Shown: positions 1 through 10,944 of the stretch, in pieces
Numbering within the stretch: the stretch's first letter is position 1
How the letters are laid out: the number at the start of each line of letters is the position of its first letter
Source of the DNA: Solanum dulcamara
Taxonomy: Eukaryota > Streptophyta > Magnoliopsida > Solanales > Solanaceae
Assembly (NCBI RefSeq): GCF_947179165.1
Contig: NC_077238.1
Span: forward strand, 80,691,757 to 80,755,756
Reading direction: 5' to 3'
DNA: 64,000 nucleotides
Translations under genes and position numbers: made by a program
Notes under the pieces: model-generated
What the model saw: the letters and a program-made list of their open reading frames with translations, nothing else
What the model was told of the DNA's origin: nothing
Databases searched by the model: none

Positions 1-117
1 TGTTCTGGCTCTAGGGAGGTGGGTCTTTCCTTTCTCAATTATGACGTACTCGGTTAGGTTGCAGTTCAATAGCCCAAGGACTTGGAGTGCATCTTTTGTT
101 CTTTTCACTGCTTGAAG
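1..117 (-). CDS. Coding-like exon fragment at window edge, possibly glycosyltransferase-like
   Basis: The minus strand is open for about 39 codons and reads like real protein (for example VKRTKDALQVLGLLN, then LTEYVIIEK). An AG that could be a 3' splice site lies just upstream at about 107-111. The RTK..GLL..EYVIIEK spacing recalls the C-terminal tail of cellulose-synthase-like A (mannan synthase) proteins, where RTK..GLL..EWVVTEK is common, but the match is short and from memory. The rest of the gene, if there is one, lies left of the window. It may equally be a gene fragment. Confidence 0.3.
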
Positions 118-786
118 TGATTTTTATGATCAGGAAGAAACGGCTATGATGGGTCTCATAGCGCTCTATCTGAGATAGGTGGCCAAAGTAAGAACCTCTA
201 AAGCTATGTTTGGTGTAATCAATATAATAGTTGGGCTCGACTTCTATTTCTATAGATAGGTAGGCGACAAAGACAAGTGATCTCTCTCGCTATAGATAGT
301 TGCTGTTTGCAAGCGAACATCTCCTACAACGCAAGCATCATTGTTCGTATATTATTGTTGTTTCACCTATTCAAAGGTCCAACATCACCTGAAAAATAAA
401 GTAAAAGAAAATTATATAAATTAAGTCACAAAAACATAATTTATAGTAGCAAACTTATGATTCGGGCCCTAAATATTAAATTGTCTTTGTTAGGTAGCAT
501 TAAGTTTTAACCCCTATTTCTGCCACAGATTCGAATTTAGTTTGGACTTGGACCCCTATATGAGTAACATACAGTAAATATTCGATAAAGTAATAATCTC
601 ACTAAATGAATATTTTTCTCCGATCCCGACTTGGGCCAGTTATATTAAAGTAATATTCTCGCTAAATGCATTAGATAATAATTAAAAATAAATTATTAAA
701 GGCCCAGAAAAAATATAAAGTAATAATTACTAGAATACATCAAGAATTTATATATATTTAATCAGTCAATAATACTGTACCAATAG
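118..786. other. AT-rich non-coding stretch
   Basis: No convincing reading frame on either strand. Around 565-680 there are two imperfect copies of a motif (aaagtaataatctc / ctaaatgaatatttttc, then cggtccc-like sequence) that recurs at about 1285-1330 on the other side of the transposase remnant. These may be decayed flanks of that insertion. Confidence 0.5.
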
Positions 787-1233
787 CTATTTCTTTTTAA
801 AATATGATTCTAGAGTTAATTGTTTTTTCTTCCCACCAAAACCAAAATTAATCTCATCCTTAACTTTTTGAAGAGTTAACACAATTTTCGAAATATTTTA
901 TTTGTGTTGTACCAAATAGTTTGACAATGTAGTCATTGCTTGAAATGCCTCTTTTGACGATACATGTGGGACAATGCTACTATCATCTTGTTCAGGATCA
1001 TTCTCATCATCATTATTCATTACAGATTAAATAGTCTCTTCCTCTGTAGGTGATTTCATAACTGTATCATTCTCGTTAGGGTAGTTCAAAAGATGTTCAA
1101 CATCTATCACATTTATGTAGGCTAAATTAGAGATGACATCATTTATTTATTGGATACCTTCATCTAATTCATCAACTTCTTGGATACCTTCATCTAATTC
1201 ACCAACTTGTGGTTCGGAAATATTGTTTTCTCT
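787..1233 (-). pseudogene. C-terminal remnant of a pogo/Tigger-like (CENP-B type) transposase
   Basis: Read on the minus strand from about 1233 to the TAG at 787-789, this encodes an acidic tail followed by a segment (SSKEAFQAMTTLSNYLVQH) and a lysine-rich end (GGKKKQLTLESYFKK). Plant pogo-like transposases and jerky-like domesticated proteins end in this way: acidic linker, KEAxxxLxTLxxxLxQ helix, KKKQxTLxSYF end. Three in-frame stops break it (after GIQ, after EEETI and after VQHK). A 30-bp in-frame tandem duplication (ELDEGIQEVD twice) lies at about 1160-1220. The DDE catalytic core and the CENP-B DNA-binding part are absent. The family call is from memory of the C-terminus only. Confidence 0.5.
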
Positions 1234-2451
1234 AAAATAATAAATAATTATTTATCGATAAATAAATATTTTATGTATTTATCGATAAACTAATAATCTC
1301 GATAAATGAATATTTTTTTTCGGTCCCAAGCATATGCATTTGTAGAGATTTTACTGTCCATAGAATGGGAACCAAAAAAAAAAAGCAAAAAACTTTTAAT
1401 TATTTTGGTAAAAAGAAGGTACAATCAATTTTTTCATTCTCAAAAATCAATATTTTTTTCCAGGCAACATCTTGTCTCTTATTGTCTCGTCCATTGCTCA
1501 TCAGGCTTCAATTTCCATTGAAGGTGAAAGGACTTTTTCTATTAATTTTAATATTCTTTTTGAAAAGTATCTTTTTCTCCTTTAAAAATCTTCAATGAAC
1601 ATTTGTTTGATAACAATTCCATAATATTCACGTCTTAATATCAAGATTTCACAATTTTTTGTGCAATATTGACGTAAAATATATGTTCCTCAATTACATA
1701 TTCGTGCAATGTCATTCTTGATTAATTTAGACCTTTTTATTTTATTTTATATTTATCGTGTGATTTTGAATTGCCAAACAAAACCCTGGATCGTTGATCA
1801 TCATCAGGTTCAATCGAATCTACAATTTTTGGCTCGAATTATGTATATATATGAGGAAAGTAATTATAGTACTTAATAAATCACATTCATTCTGAATCCA
1901 TTGACCATAAATTTTGGATCCATCTACGTCTTTTTTAATCTAAATTCAGGGGGGGCTATTGCTTATAATCGAAGTCTTGGAAAAAAATATGAATGTGGTT
2001 GTAAAAATTGAATCATCATAATATCCTCGGTGTATAATGTGTATTGTTGGCTATATAAGTGGATCCAGAATTTAAGCTTTATGAGTTCAGCCTTTAAGAT
2101 TTTTAGCATTGAAAGCATTATATTTTTAACGTTATGTGTTCATATCTGTTTGTTGCGCAAATTTATGTTGGGTCAGATGAACCCGGTAAAGTAAAGTTAC
2201 ATCATTCATCATATGAAATGACTCGTTTCATATGTATATAAGCTTTTGAATCTCCTTTGACATAAGGAATTTTTCATGTAGTGTTGAAGGTAGTTCAAAA
2301 ATTGATTTATGTCGCAATTTTGATGATTTTTTTTATCCCCTTGTACAAATTTCTGGCTTCGCCGCTGATGTTAGACTAACTGATTCTAACTCGATTTTGA
2401 TTTCAGGGCTTGTAATTGAATAGGATTGAAGCTAATGAGCTGAATGTTACA
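1234..2451. other. Intergenic DNA and probable promoter / 5'-UTR intron of the J-domain gene
   Basis: AT-rich, with no protein-like frame. The sequence just before the J-domain gene ends in a pyrimidine-rich run and a good 3' splice site (gatttcag, ending at 2406), 45 bases before the first ATG. The 5' UTR therefore probably contains an intron, as is common in plant J-protein genes. I could not place the donor with confidence. Confidence 0.4.
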
Positions 2452-3210
2452 ATGGATAGTAACAAAGATGAGGCTTTAAGATGCATTACTATTGCTAAAG
2501 ATGCAATTTCATCAGGTAATAAACAGAGAGCACTCAAATTTATTGGAATCGCACGTCGTCTTAATAAAAATTTATCATTGGATGATCTTTTGGTTGCTTG
2601 TGAAAATCTTGATTCGTCGATTCGTGGTACATATAGTGAGGTTAAAACTGATGTTGTTAGTGTGAAAAATGAGACAGGGGAACATGTAGAGTTGATTAGA
2701 AGAATTAAAAGTAAGAAAGATTATTATGAGATTCTTGGTTTGGAGAAGAGTTGTTCAGTTGATGAAATTAGAAAAGCATACCAGAGAATTTCGTTGAAAG
2801 TTCATCTTGATAAAAATAAGGCTCCGGGTTCTGAAGACGCGTTTAAGAAAGTAGCAAAAGCGTTTAAGTGTTTGAGTGATGATGGTTCGAGGATACAGTA
2901 TGATAAGACACGTTATGCTGGCGAAATTATGTATAGTCAGGAGCATAATGTTAGTGGCGTGAGGAGAAGAAGAACAGGGAACGACTATAATTTTGGTGAT
3001 GAGTTTGATCCTGATGAGATTTTCAGGTCATTTTTTGGTCAAGATCATGATGTGTTTAGGAGAAATTATGTTTACAGGACGAGAACTGTTGGTGCTGAGC
3101 TCAGAGAAGTGGAGTTAGGTCCTGTTGCGGGTAAATTAGTACTTCTCCTTCAATTGGTGTTGTTTTTGCTTATTGTTCTACTTGTATATCATCCTTACTT
3201 CGGATCCTGA
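2452..3210 (+). CDS. J-domain (DnaJB12/14-like) protein, truncated, with HPD changed to HLD
   Basis: The ATG at 2452 gives 252 residues. The N-terminus (MDSNKDEALRCITIAKDAI) is the conserved start of plant ER-anchored type-III J proteins. A J domain follows at about residues 91-155 (DYYEILGLEKSCSVDEIRKAY onward). The catalytic loop reads KVHLDKNK where the family has HPD: the proline codon CCT is CTT. HPD is needed to stimulate Hsp70 ATPase, so this protein should be inactive as a co-chaperone. A GDEFDPDEIFRSFFG motif and one hydrophobic membrane segment (LVLLLQLVLFLLIVLLVY, about 229-246) follow, and then TGA at 3208. The family normally continues about 100 residues into a DUF1977 domain. 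No intron is seen in the coding part. An in-frame TTG at 2416 is not a credible plant start. Probably a pseudogene or a degenerate paralogue. Confidence 0.8.
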   Translation: MDSNKDEALRCITIAKDAISSGNKQRALKFIGIARRLNKNLSLDDLLVACENLDSSIRGTYSEVKTDVVSVKNETGEHVELIRRIKSKKDYYEILGLEKSCSVDEIRKAYQRISLKVHLDKNKAPGSEDAFKKVAKAFKCLSDDGSRIQYDKTRYAGEIMYSQEHNVSGVRRRRTGNDYNFGDEFDPDEIFRSFFGQDHDVFRRNYVYRTRTVGAELREVELGPVAGKLVLLLQLVLFLLIVLLVYHPYFGS

Positions 3211-3339
3211 CTAGAGATGATGATCTTAGATAAACTTAGAGAAGAACTTTTTGTTATCGCGGCTGAATTTGATCAGAAGTATCCTCTTGATTGCCCTTCT
3301 TCATATAACATCGAAGACCATGTTATTGGATATGTTTAG
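3211..3339 (+). pseudogene. Remnant of the DUF1977 C-terminal domain of the J protein
   Basis: The same reading frame continues past the TGA at 3208-3210 for 43 codons to a TAG at 3337. It includes AAEFDQKYPLDCPSS, which fits the family pattern (EFxxxYPxGSxER) found after the membrane segment. The stop at 3208 is therefore a nonsense mutation in an older, longer gene. The domain is itself incomplete. Confidence 0.6.
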
Positions 3340-3968
3340 TCAGACAAGAACACAACTTTCATTGGAATGGAATTACATCATTGATCATATCTGTCCATTT
3401 AAGTGATCTTTTTCGTGCCAGTATTGTCAGCCTCAGCCTTGTTTCCCCCCTTTGTACGAGACTCCTTTCTTTGAGAAAATGCTCCTAAGGCGAAAGAGAC
3501 ATTCCTTTGCTCCTATTAACGGGATCAGCTAGTGTCTCGCTGTGTAAGGCCCTTTCTTGAAAAAGATTGAAACTATGCAACAAGAAGCATTTAACGACTG
3601 ATTGTGCCAACATTCAAGATGTTGCCTCACCTGTGTCGTATTCTTCATAAATGAACTACTTTTGGAGGATCCAATATCCACCTTATGACATTTTAAAAAA
3701 GTTCGGGTAAAATAAATATTATGGCCCTTTTAATATTCTATTGAAGATCAAGGAATGATCTTGCAGGTTTGTTGATTAGGTGTATGGAACTTTCAGGTGG
3801 TAAAAAATTAGTCAAAGCCTATACAAATTGATTTGAACACTACGATTATTCAATAAAAAAAATTAGCTCGATAGCCGATGCTTGAAATAAAGCATCAGTG
3901 ACCATTCCATCTTTGATCTGATGTTATGGGTATCTGTTGCCTGGCAATACAACTTAATGATCAAGAAT
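3340..3968. other. Intergenic stretch, nothing recognised
   Basis: No protein-like reading frame or repeat structure that I can name. The first part may be 3' UTR of the J-domain gene. Confidence 0.4.
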
Positions 3969-4205
3969 CAGTAGCGGAGGCAGGAATTTCACCGAAATAT
4001 AAAAATGGAACATCTGGAAGTCAAATTCACAACCGATACACTATACAGTAGTAACATTTATGGAGTGCCATTTGCCACTATATGACTGGATGCTCACCTT
4101 GTATAAGAGGGATTCAACCGTTTGTATCTATGCATTATATTTCATTTTACCTAGATACATAGTATAATTTTTGAACAAAAGAGATTCAGTTGAGCCCCTT
4201 CTTAA
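3969..4205 (+). repeat. Degenerate copy of the Solanaceae gcggag..ccccctt short insertion
   Basis: It begins with gtagcggaggcaggaattt and ends with gttgagccccttcttaag. It shares its ends with the short element inserted in EH-A exon 2 (20869-21042) and with an old copy at about 20395-20475. The copy is diverged, and its borders are approximate. Confidence 0.4.
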
Positions 4206-4805
4206 GGATTTTGGATCAGTAATAAAAATGACATGATGTTTGATTTAAGTGCATGCTAGAATAGAATTTATTGCTCTTAAGCCAGAGTTTTAAGTGAAAA
4301 AGGATAGGAAGACAACCTTTTATTCACCGAATTTCGAATCACGTATCGATTGGCCTCGAGAATTTAGCATAAAAATCTTTCAAATTTTAGAAAATACTAC
4401 ATGAATACTTTTTATCTGTCACATTTTAGTGGACAACATTACATGATACCAATGCTCATGAAAGTTAGTTGGTATACAATCAACTAATCGAAGTACAAGC
4501 AAGCTGGTCTGAACACTAATGTAATTCTAAAATAAATTAGACAAAGTGTAACCATTTTTTTAGAGTTAGACAATGCTTGTGGAACAACCACAAAATGTCA
4601 TTGATAAATGCATAGAAAAAACTTGCTCATAAATTTAGTATTTACACCAAATTAATAAAAGTTATCACGGTTAAACATTACTCTCTCTGTCTCAAATAAT
4701 CTGTCGCGTTTCTCTTTTCCACGCCTCTTAAGAAAATATAAGTTAGGATTTTTTTTGAATATTTTCCCCTCATTTATATTTAAGATATAATCTCTTGATT
4801 ATTTT

Positions 4806-4912
4806 TTTTACCATTCCCCCAGGAGCTCCCGTCTTTTTTGCTTCCTTGGTGACTTAAACTTACAACCTTAAGATAGAAAGTGCGGGATGCTTACCATCCA
4901 AGCAACTCCCTC
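4806..4912 (-). mobile_element. tRNA-derived SINE, minus orientation
   Basis: On the minus strand it reads gggagttgcttggatggtaa, an A-box-like start, followed by a degenerate B box (ggttgtaagtttaagtc) and a cgggagctcctggggg tail. This matches a common Solanaceae SINE design. The next 700 bp contain no gene. Confidence 0.5.
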
Positions 4913-5151
4913 TTGTCATAATCTCTTCATTAAGCATACGATATTGAAATGTTTTTGTAATATTTATGAACAATTACTACTACGGATAAAATAAAAAAAT
5001 GATTAATTTTGTTTTGTATTTTAAAATTCAAAAATAAATTGAGACAACTATCTTTAGAATTCACGACAAATAATTTGAGATGGAGAAAGTATATTGATAC
5101 GAAAATACATAATTAATCATAGTTAAGTGATAAAATGTATACGAGTATGAC

Positions 5152-5807
5152 TAGGGGTGTACATGGACCGGGTTGATTCAGATTTTTTACAAACCAAATC
5201 AAACCATTTATGTCGGGTTATTAAATCTATAAACCAAACCAAACCAATAAAATTCGGTTTTTTCGATATCAATTTTTCTCGGGTTTTTCGGGTTTTTTCG
5301 GGTTTTTCCGGTTTTTCGGATTTTTTCGGGTTTTTTGGGTTTTTCATAATATCTAATAAAAAGCACAGAGCAGTGCTTCTTAAAAAGAGTTCTAGTACAA
5401 AATATCAACATATAAGATGGACGCAGAACACTGTTTGAAGTTTTAACTTTATAATATAACTTTATTAGATGGACTTTTTTTGTATATTATTTAGATGGGC
5501 TTCTCAAGTCCAAATATAAATGTAAGAAAGAAAACAAAAATTATGAATTTTTTTTAAAAAATATTTATAAATTACATTTTAATAAATATTTTTATGTATA
5601 ACATAATTTAAAAGTAGTATATCTATAATCGGGTCGGTTTGAGTTCGGTTTGACTTTTTTTAGTTAAAACCAAACCAACCCTATAATGGTCGGGTTTTTT
5701 TCCAAACACCAAACCAAGTCAAATCAAACCACTAGTCGGGTTTTTTTTCCAGTTTGGTTCGGTTTGTCGGTTGGGTGCGGTTTATCGGTTTGCCCTGTAC
5801 AGCCATA
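5152..5807. mobile_element. Non-autonomous hAT-like element (MITE), copy 1
   Basis: The ends are imperfect inverted repeats: taggggtgtacatgg on the left, and tatggctgtacaggg when the right end is read on the minus strand. The flanks agtatgac (5144-5151) and agtacgac (5808-5815) form an 8-bp target duplication with one mismatch, the size made by hAT transposases. The interior is AT-rich, with runs of cgggttttt and aaaccaaacc. A second copy lies at 38514-39151, where an empty site confirms the borders. Short frames rich in Lys/Pro across the cgggttttt runs are repeat artefacts. Confidence 0.7.
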
Positions 5808-5815
5808 AGTACGAC

Positions 5816-6912
5816 ACGTATTAGCATCGACTGGGTTAATCCAACCCGTGAGTTGTGGCCCAAAACAGGCCCAACCACTCACTGTAGCAGGCAATATTGG
5901 CCCAATTCTTAAAGCCCAAATTCTAACTGCTTTGTTCGTTAATTTTTGCCAAACCCTCTGCTGCTGCTTGCCAACTCCTTCTCCGACGGCTGATTTGTAT
6001 GTTTCTATCTTTCTCTCTCTACATATTTCCTTACAAGCGTATCTCTAATAAAAAACTTTTTATTTTTTGCAATGGTTTTTAGTGATAAAATGCAGATTTC
6101 TAGTTGATTAAATTAACATGTTGCTGTGTTTGTTTCCATTTCCTGAATAATAGTATTGAATATTCATTTTAAAAAAATACAGATTGATGTTACAGCTGTT
6201 AAAAGTGTCTACTTTTCTTTTTTGTGGGAAGTGTTTTGGTAGAAATTTAGCAACTTGCACCCAAGTGTGTGGCATAGTGGTCAATATGAAGTGAGTTAAG
6301 CATCACCAGGTTTCGGGTTCAAATTCCGTTAGAGACAAAACACTAAGTTAAATTCAACCTAACATGATTCTAGTCCTCGCTTAGAAAACGCCAAGTGAAT
6401 TCTTCCATCCACCTAATTCTTGGTGGATAGAATTACTCAGTACCTGTGCCGGTGGGTTAGTGGAGTAGTCGAGAAGTACATGCAAGCTAACTCATATACT
6501 ACTATTGTAAATTAAAATATGTATTCAGCCTGATAGTGTCAATTGGTGATATTGATGCATTTATTAAAAAACAAAAAATAATGTCACTTCTAGATGCTAG
6601 GATGTTAGAATTATCTGATGAATCCCTTGGTCATCAAGATTCAAGGGTGGGCGAGTGGAGATTAGTCTTTGATCAGCAATGTTCCATCTCCTTGGTATGG
6701 AATTGACAGTAGAACAAAGTTAACAATGAGTCGTTCTGAATATTCTCTGCTTAACGAAATAACTTTGGCGATTAAGCTGCATTGTCTGAAGCCCTATGCT
6801 TTGAGTAGACTGATGTGTTGTTCAACTTGCTTGTTTTGAAGATGAATTTCCTTGTCTTTATTCTGAAATTCAGAGTTGAAACTTGCTTCTGAAGTATTGA
6901 ACACCAGCCAAA
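5816..6912 (+). promoter_or_regulatory. Probable promoter, 5' UTR and 5'-UTR intron of eIF2 gamma
   Basis: A gcccaaaacaggcccaa-type stretch (GGCCCA motifs at about 5857-5917) typical of plant translation-gene promoters precedes a pyrimidine-rich leader (about 5940-5996). GTATGT at 5997-6002 could be the donor. TTCTGAAATTCAG ending at 6873 could be the acceptor, leaving about 39 bases of second leader exon before the ATG. The intron contains a SINE. This intron is inferred; no transcript was available. Confidence 0.45.
6262..6487 (+). mobile_element. TS-type SINE in the eIF2 gamma leader intron
   Basis: A perfect pol III A box (tggcatagtgg, 6270-6280) and a B box (ggttcaaattcc, 6316-6327) lie about 36 bp apart, followed by the body typical of Solanaceae TS SINEs (ccacctaattcttggtgga, ctgtgccggtgg, gtcgagaagtacatgcaagc). 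It lies in the same orientation as the gene. The exact ends and target duplication are not clear. Confidence 0.7.
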
Positions 6913-9900
6913 ATGTCTCGGAAAGGATTGATGGAGCAGGATCTAAGCAAATTGGATGTGGCAAAGCTACATCCGCTTTCACCTGAAGTTATTTCTCGTC
7001 AGGCAACAATAAACATTGGTAAACTAGTAATTAAGAATTATTGATTACTTGCATTCGACAAGTGCTTACGTCATTTCGTACATGGAATATGACCTCTCTT
7101 TTTTTTCCGTTCCATTCTCTCTCCAGACAATCTGTGTTACACTTTAATTCTGATATGTAATTTCATATTCTAGGTACTATTGGCCATGTGGCTCATGGGA
7201 AGTCAACAGTTGTAAAAGCTATATCTGGTGTGCAGGTATGACTGTTTAAAATTCTGGACCTTCATCAATGGAGTTAAATTTGTTCCTCTAGTTAAACAAG
7301 CTCTTGTCAATATTTGACTTTCCTCTTTTTAACTGTATCTCTTGAGTTACAACCAAATGATATGTTGATCTTACTAAACTGTAAATATAGATACTTATTT
7401 ACCTATGTATTTGTGGGAACAACTATTCTTTCTGTTAATCTTTTGATATCTAAGGGTATTTTGCTGTTTACTTCATCAACTAGAAAGCATTTCTGGTTTC
7501 TGTCCTTTTCCTTTTGTGATGATTAAAAAATAAAGTAATTCCACGCCCTCCTATTTAGTATAGTGATTATAAATCAAAGCTACTATTATATTAGCTCATA
7601 TTGCAACGACACAGAGCCTGTATTAGTAGTTTGGGAAAATTATGCTGGAGTAATCAGCTTTTTCAGGATTTTTTTTTTATCTGTTGTGGCTCGATTGATA
7701 GTTATTAGGTGTTGATTTGTAAGTCATTATTTGATCTGAACTTTGTTTCGTCTTACTTGTTTTACTATGTGTCCGGTGAAAGTAGTCAGACTGCAAATAA
7801 TCATACCCCTTAATTTTGCAGACTGTTCGGTTTAAAAATGAGTAATCATACCCCTTAATTTTGCAGACTGTTCGGTTTAAAAATGAGTTAGAGCGTAATA
7901 TTACAATTAAGCTTGGATATGCAAATGCTAAGATATACAAATGTGAAGAAGAGCGCTGTCCTAGACCTGCGTGCTACAAGTAAGTCCTTGATTTGAGAAA
8001 GAATCATTCTTGTGCTTCATCTGGTAGCTTGTGTTGTAACAGCAATCCTTTCCAGGGCTTATGGAAGTGGAAAAGAAGACAGTCCCGTGTGTGATGTACC
8101 TGGTTTTGAGAACTGCAAAATGAAATTGCTGAGGCATGTGTCTTTTGTTGATTGCCCGGTAAGTTCCACACATGCCACTTTCTACAGTATGTATTGCTTC
8201 CATTTTACTTGTGCATTTTGTTTCTATACAGATAAACTTTTATTGTCTTACTGAACGTAGTTATGACCTACATCCATAGAAGAGAAAAATTTAAGGATTG
8301 TGGCGTTGGAATTAAAGCAAGAGAAAAGTATCAAAGAAGAAATCTTACTGTGAATTGTTACTGCTTTTCTTTTGTAGTGAATATTCCACACTACATATAA
8401 GCTTTGCTGTTCTTATTTAACTTGCATTACCTATTATCTTTTGTGACGATTTAAAAAAGTCTAGGAAGTTGAGAATGACATCAATGATTAACAATTCAGG
8501 CATAGACACTTTCTCCTGCAGCCTCATGCCAGTTGTTTAGGTTCATTTTGCGACAATATCATTGTCCTTGAGCATTTAGTTTCCTGATATATCAATGTTG
8601 TATATGACATCTTTTGCTGCAGGGTCATGATATTCTAATGGCTACTATGCTTAATGGAGCCGCAATTATGGATGGCGCCTTACTTCTAATTGCTGCCAAT
8701 GAGAGCTGCCCCCAACCTCAAACTTCTGAACATTTAGCTGCTGTAGAAATTATGCGCCTCCAACATATAATAATTCTTCAAAATAAGGTTGATCTAGTTC
8801 AGGAAAACGTTGCTATCAACCAGCATGAGGCAATTCAGAAATTTATTCAGGTTAGTGGAATACTGGTATTCATTGGCCTCTCACATTCTGTGCTTGATAT
8901 ATGAAAGGATGTGTTATAAAACCATATTTCAAATCCTTGTTCAGGGAACTGTTGCAGATGGTGCCCCAGTTGTACCAATATCTGCACAATTAAAGTACAA
9001 CATCGATGTCGTCTGTGAATATATTGTGAAAAAAATTCCCATTCCTGAGAGGAATTTCATCTCACCACCAAATATGATTGTTATCCGGTCATTTGATGTT
9101 AATAAACCTGGTTTTGAAGTTGATGATATAAGAGGGGGTGTTGCTGGTGGCAGTATTTTGAAGGTATCTTCTGCAATCAATGATATGATGCAACTCATAG
9201 CTTCTTTAATGTTAGGCTTTTAGTTTCACCATGTAATCAATTAACGCCTGAAGGCCATTTTTATTTGATTATCCCTTCAACATGTACTGAAGCCTATTAG
9301 TGTTAGACATGAAGAAACGAAGATCTCATTGGAAGTTGTTCACGATAAATTTTAATTAGATTCTTTGCGCAGGGTGTACTGAAAGTTAATCAACTTATCG
9401 AGATTCGTCCTGGAATTGTTGTGAAAGATGAGAGTGGCAACATCAAATGTACTCCAATATATTCAAGAATAGTATCATTGTTTGCCGAGCAAAATGAACT
9501 ACAATTTGCCGTGCCTGGAGGCCTCATTGGAGTTGGAACAACTATGGATCCAACACTGACACGTGCTGATCGATTGGTGGGACAGGTTCTTGGGGAGGTC
9601 GGGTCACTTCCTGAAATTTACGTTGAACTAGAGGTAAAATGACTTCCTTGTACTCATCAAAGACTTTTACGTCTCTTCTTAAAGAACTGATTTTTCAATC
9701 AATGTATATATACCTTTTCTTGTCTAAAGTTTCGAACTACTGGCTCTTTTTTTTTAATGATTGTGTTATCAAATAGGCTTGTTTTATCTTCCCTCCAACT
9801 GAGTTCTTCTTAGAGTGCTCTCATGTATCCTTTCTTTATTTCTATACCTTTGTAACACAGGTGAATTTCTTTTTGCTACGACGTCTTTTGGGTGTGAGGA

Positions 9901-10163
9901 CAAAGGACTCAGAGAAACAGGGTAGAGTGTCAAAGTTGGCAAAGGGAGAAATTCTCATGTTAAATATAGGGTCTATGTCAACTGGGGCTCGTGTTGTCGC
10001 TATCAAGAATGTTTTCGCGAAACTGCAATTAACGTCCCCCGTATGTACCAGCAAGGGGGAGAAAATTGCTCTTAGCCGGAGAATCGAGAAGCACTGGCGT
10101 CTTATCGGTTGGGGTGAAATCCAGGCTGGTATTACTCTTGATGTTCCATCTTCCCCCTTGTGA
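6913..10163 (+). CDS. EIF2S3: Eukaryotic translation initiation factor 2 subunit gamma (eIF2 gamma)
   Basis: This GTPase subunit of eIF2 carries initiator Met-tRNA to the 40S ribosome in the cytosol. There are eight coding exons: 6913-7018, 7174-7235, 7867-7979, 8056-8158, 8623-8850, 8945-9163, 9373-9633 and 9861-10163. All borders are GT..AG. They total 1395 nt, giving 464 residues, the usual plant length. The start is [17 protein letters not shown]1 is GHVAHGKST, the zinc-knuckle cysteines are in [13 protein letters not shown] onward (CxxxxC...C), G3 is VDCPGH, G4 is NKVD, and G5 is in VPISAQ. Domain II/III signatures ([28 protein letters not shown]) and the C-terminal [10 protein letters not shown] are all present. 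No stops or frameshifts. A 45-bp tandem duplication at the start of exon 3 creates a second, decoy acceptor. Expected to be constitutively expressed and functional. Confidence 0.96.
7798..7887 (+). repeat. 45-bp tandem duplication across the exon 3 acceptor of eIF2 gamma
   Basis: Bases 7798-7842 are repeated at 7843-7887. Each copy contains the pyrimidine tract, ttttgcag and the first 21 bases of exon 3. Only the second acceptor (exon start 7867) keeps the frame. Splicing to the first (exon start 7822) reads seven correct codons and then TAA. Confidence 0.9.
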
Positions 10164-10705
10164 GCAAATTACATAACTAGTCTCTCAGCAGCAGGAAAAA
10201 CTATTCAAACAAGAAGAGAATTTGGAATTCTGGATACTCTTTATGTTCTTACATTTTTTGTCGTGTATTTCATTGTCCAAGTGGATTGTAACTTGTAATT
10301 CATTAGTTTAGGTGGTTATTAAAGTGAGTTCCATTTCGAAGTACGGCAGATCGGGTAGTTCCTACAAAGGATCGGATTAATGAAGTATAATACTTGAATT
10401 CTCAGTGCAGTTGCTACATAGTTGGTTAGAAAAATCAGCCATTAATATAATAATACTTTTTTTTACTTTTATTTATCCAATATTTTAAAATTTGATTCAC
10501 TTTTATTTGTCACTTTAATGTATTAAGAAAAGACATTTTTTCCATTTTACTCTCAATATTACTTTTTTCTCAAATTATTGTTCAAAATATGGGCAAAATT
10601 GTAAGCGGACAAGTAAAAATAGCACAAAATTTATCGGAAACAACTTTCTCTCTGCATATATCTTATAATTAATTTCAATATAAATATTTGAGCGAAGTAG
10701 AAGAA
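10164..10705. other. eIF2 gamma 3' UTR and upstream region of the dynein light chain copy A
   Basis: No reading frame of interest. The first part should contain the 3' UTR and poly(A) site of eIF2 gamma; the rest is AT-rich and precedes a former gene start at 10706. Confidence 0.4.
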
Positions 10706-10944
10706 ATGAGCGAAGACACGAAGAGAACCGGTTTCGGAGCCGGAACTGTTGTGGTAAAGTCTTCGTCAGACGACGGACGATTGAAACTCCTTATCGGCCA
10801 GCGATGATCGAAAAGCCTCTTCGAATTCAGATCCTTCTATCAAAAGTGCCGATATGGAACATATCGTGCAGAATGAAGCTGTCGACATTGCTATTGCTGT
10901 ATACTCTCTCTCTCTTTGTCTCTCTGATATTGCATTTAGAAGCA

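Noticed and set aside
2416..2451. Upstream TTG start for the J-domain protein
   Set aside because: TTG is not a normal start in plant nuclear genes. The ATG at 2452 gives the conserved family N-terminus.
5123..5438. Lys/Pro-rich and Phe/Gly-rich small proteins on both strands
   Set aside because: They are translations of cgggttttt repeats inside the hAT-like MITE.
6262..6487. Possible tRNA gene from its A and B boxes
   Set aside because: No cloverleaf is formed and the downstream body is SINE-like.
8941..9198. 85-codon minus-strand frame
   Set aside because: Shadow of eIF2 gamma exon 6, which is clearly coding on the plus strand.
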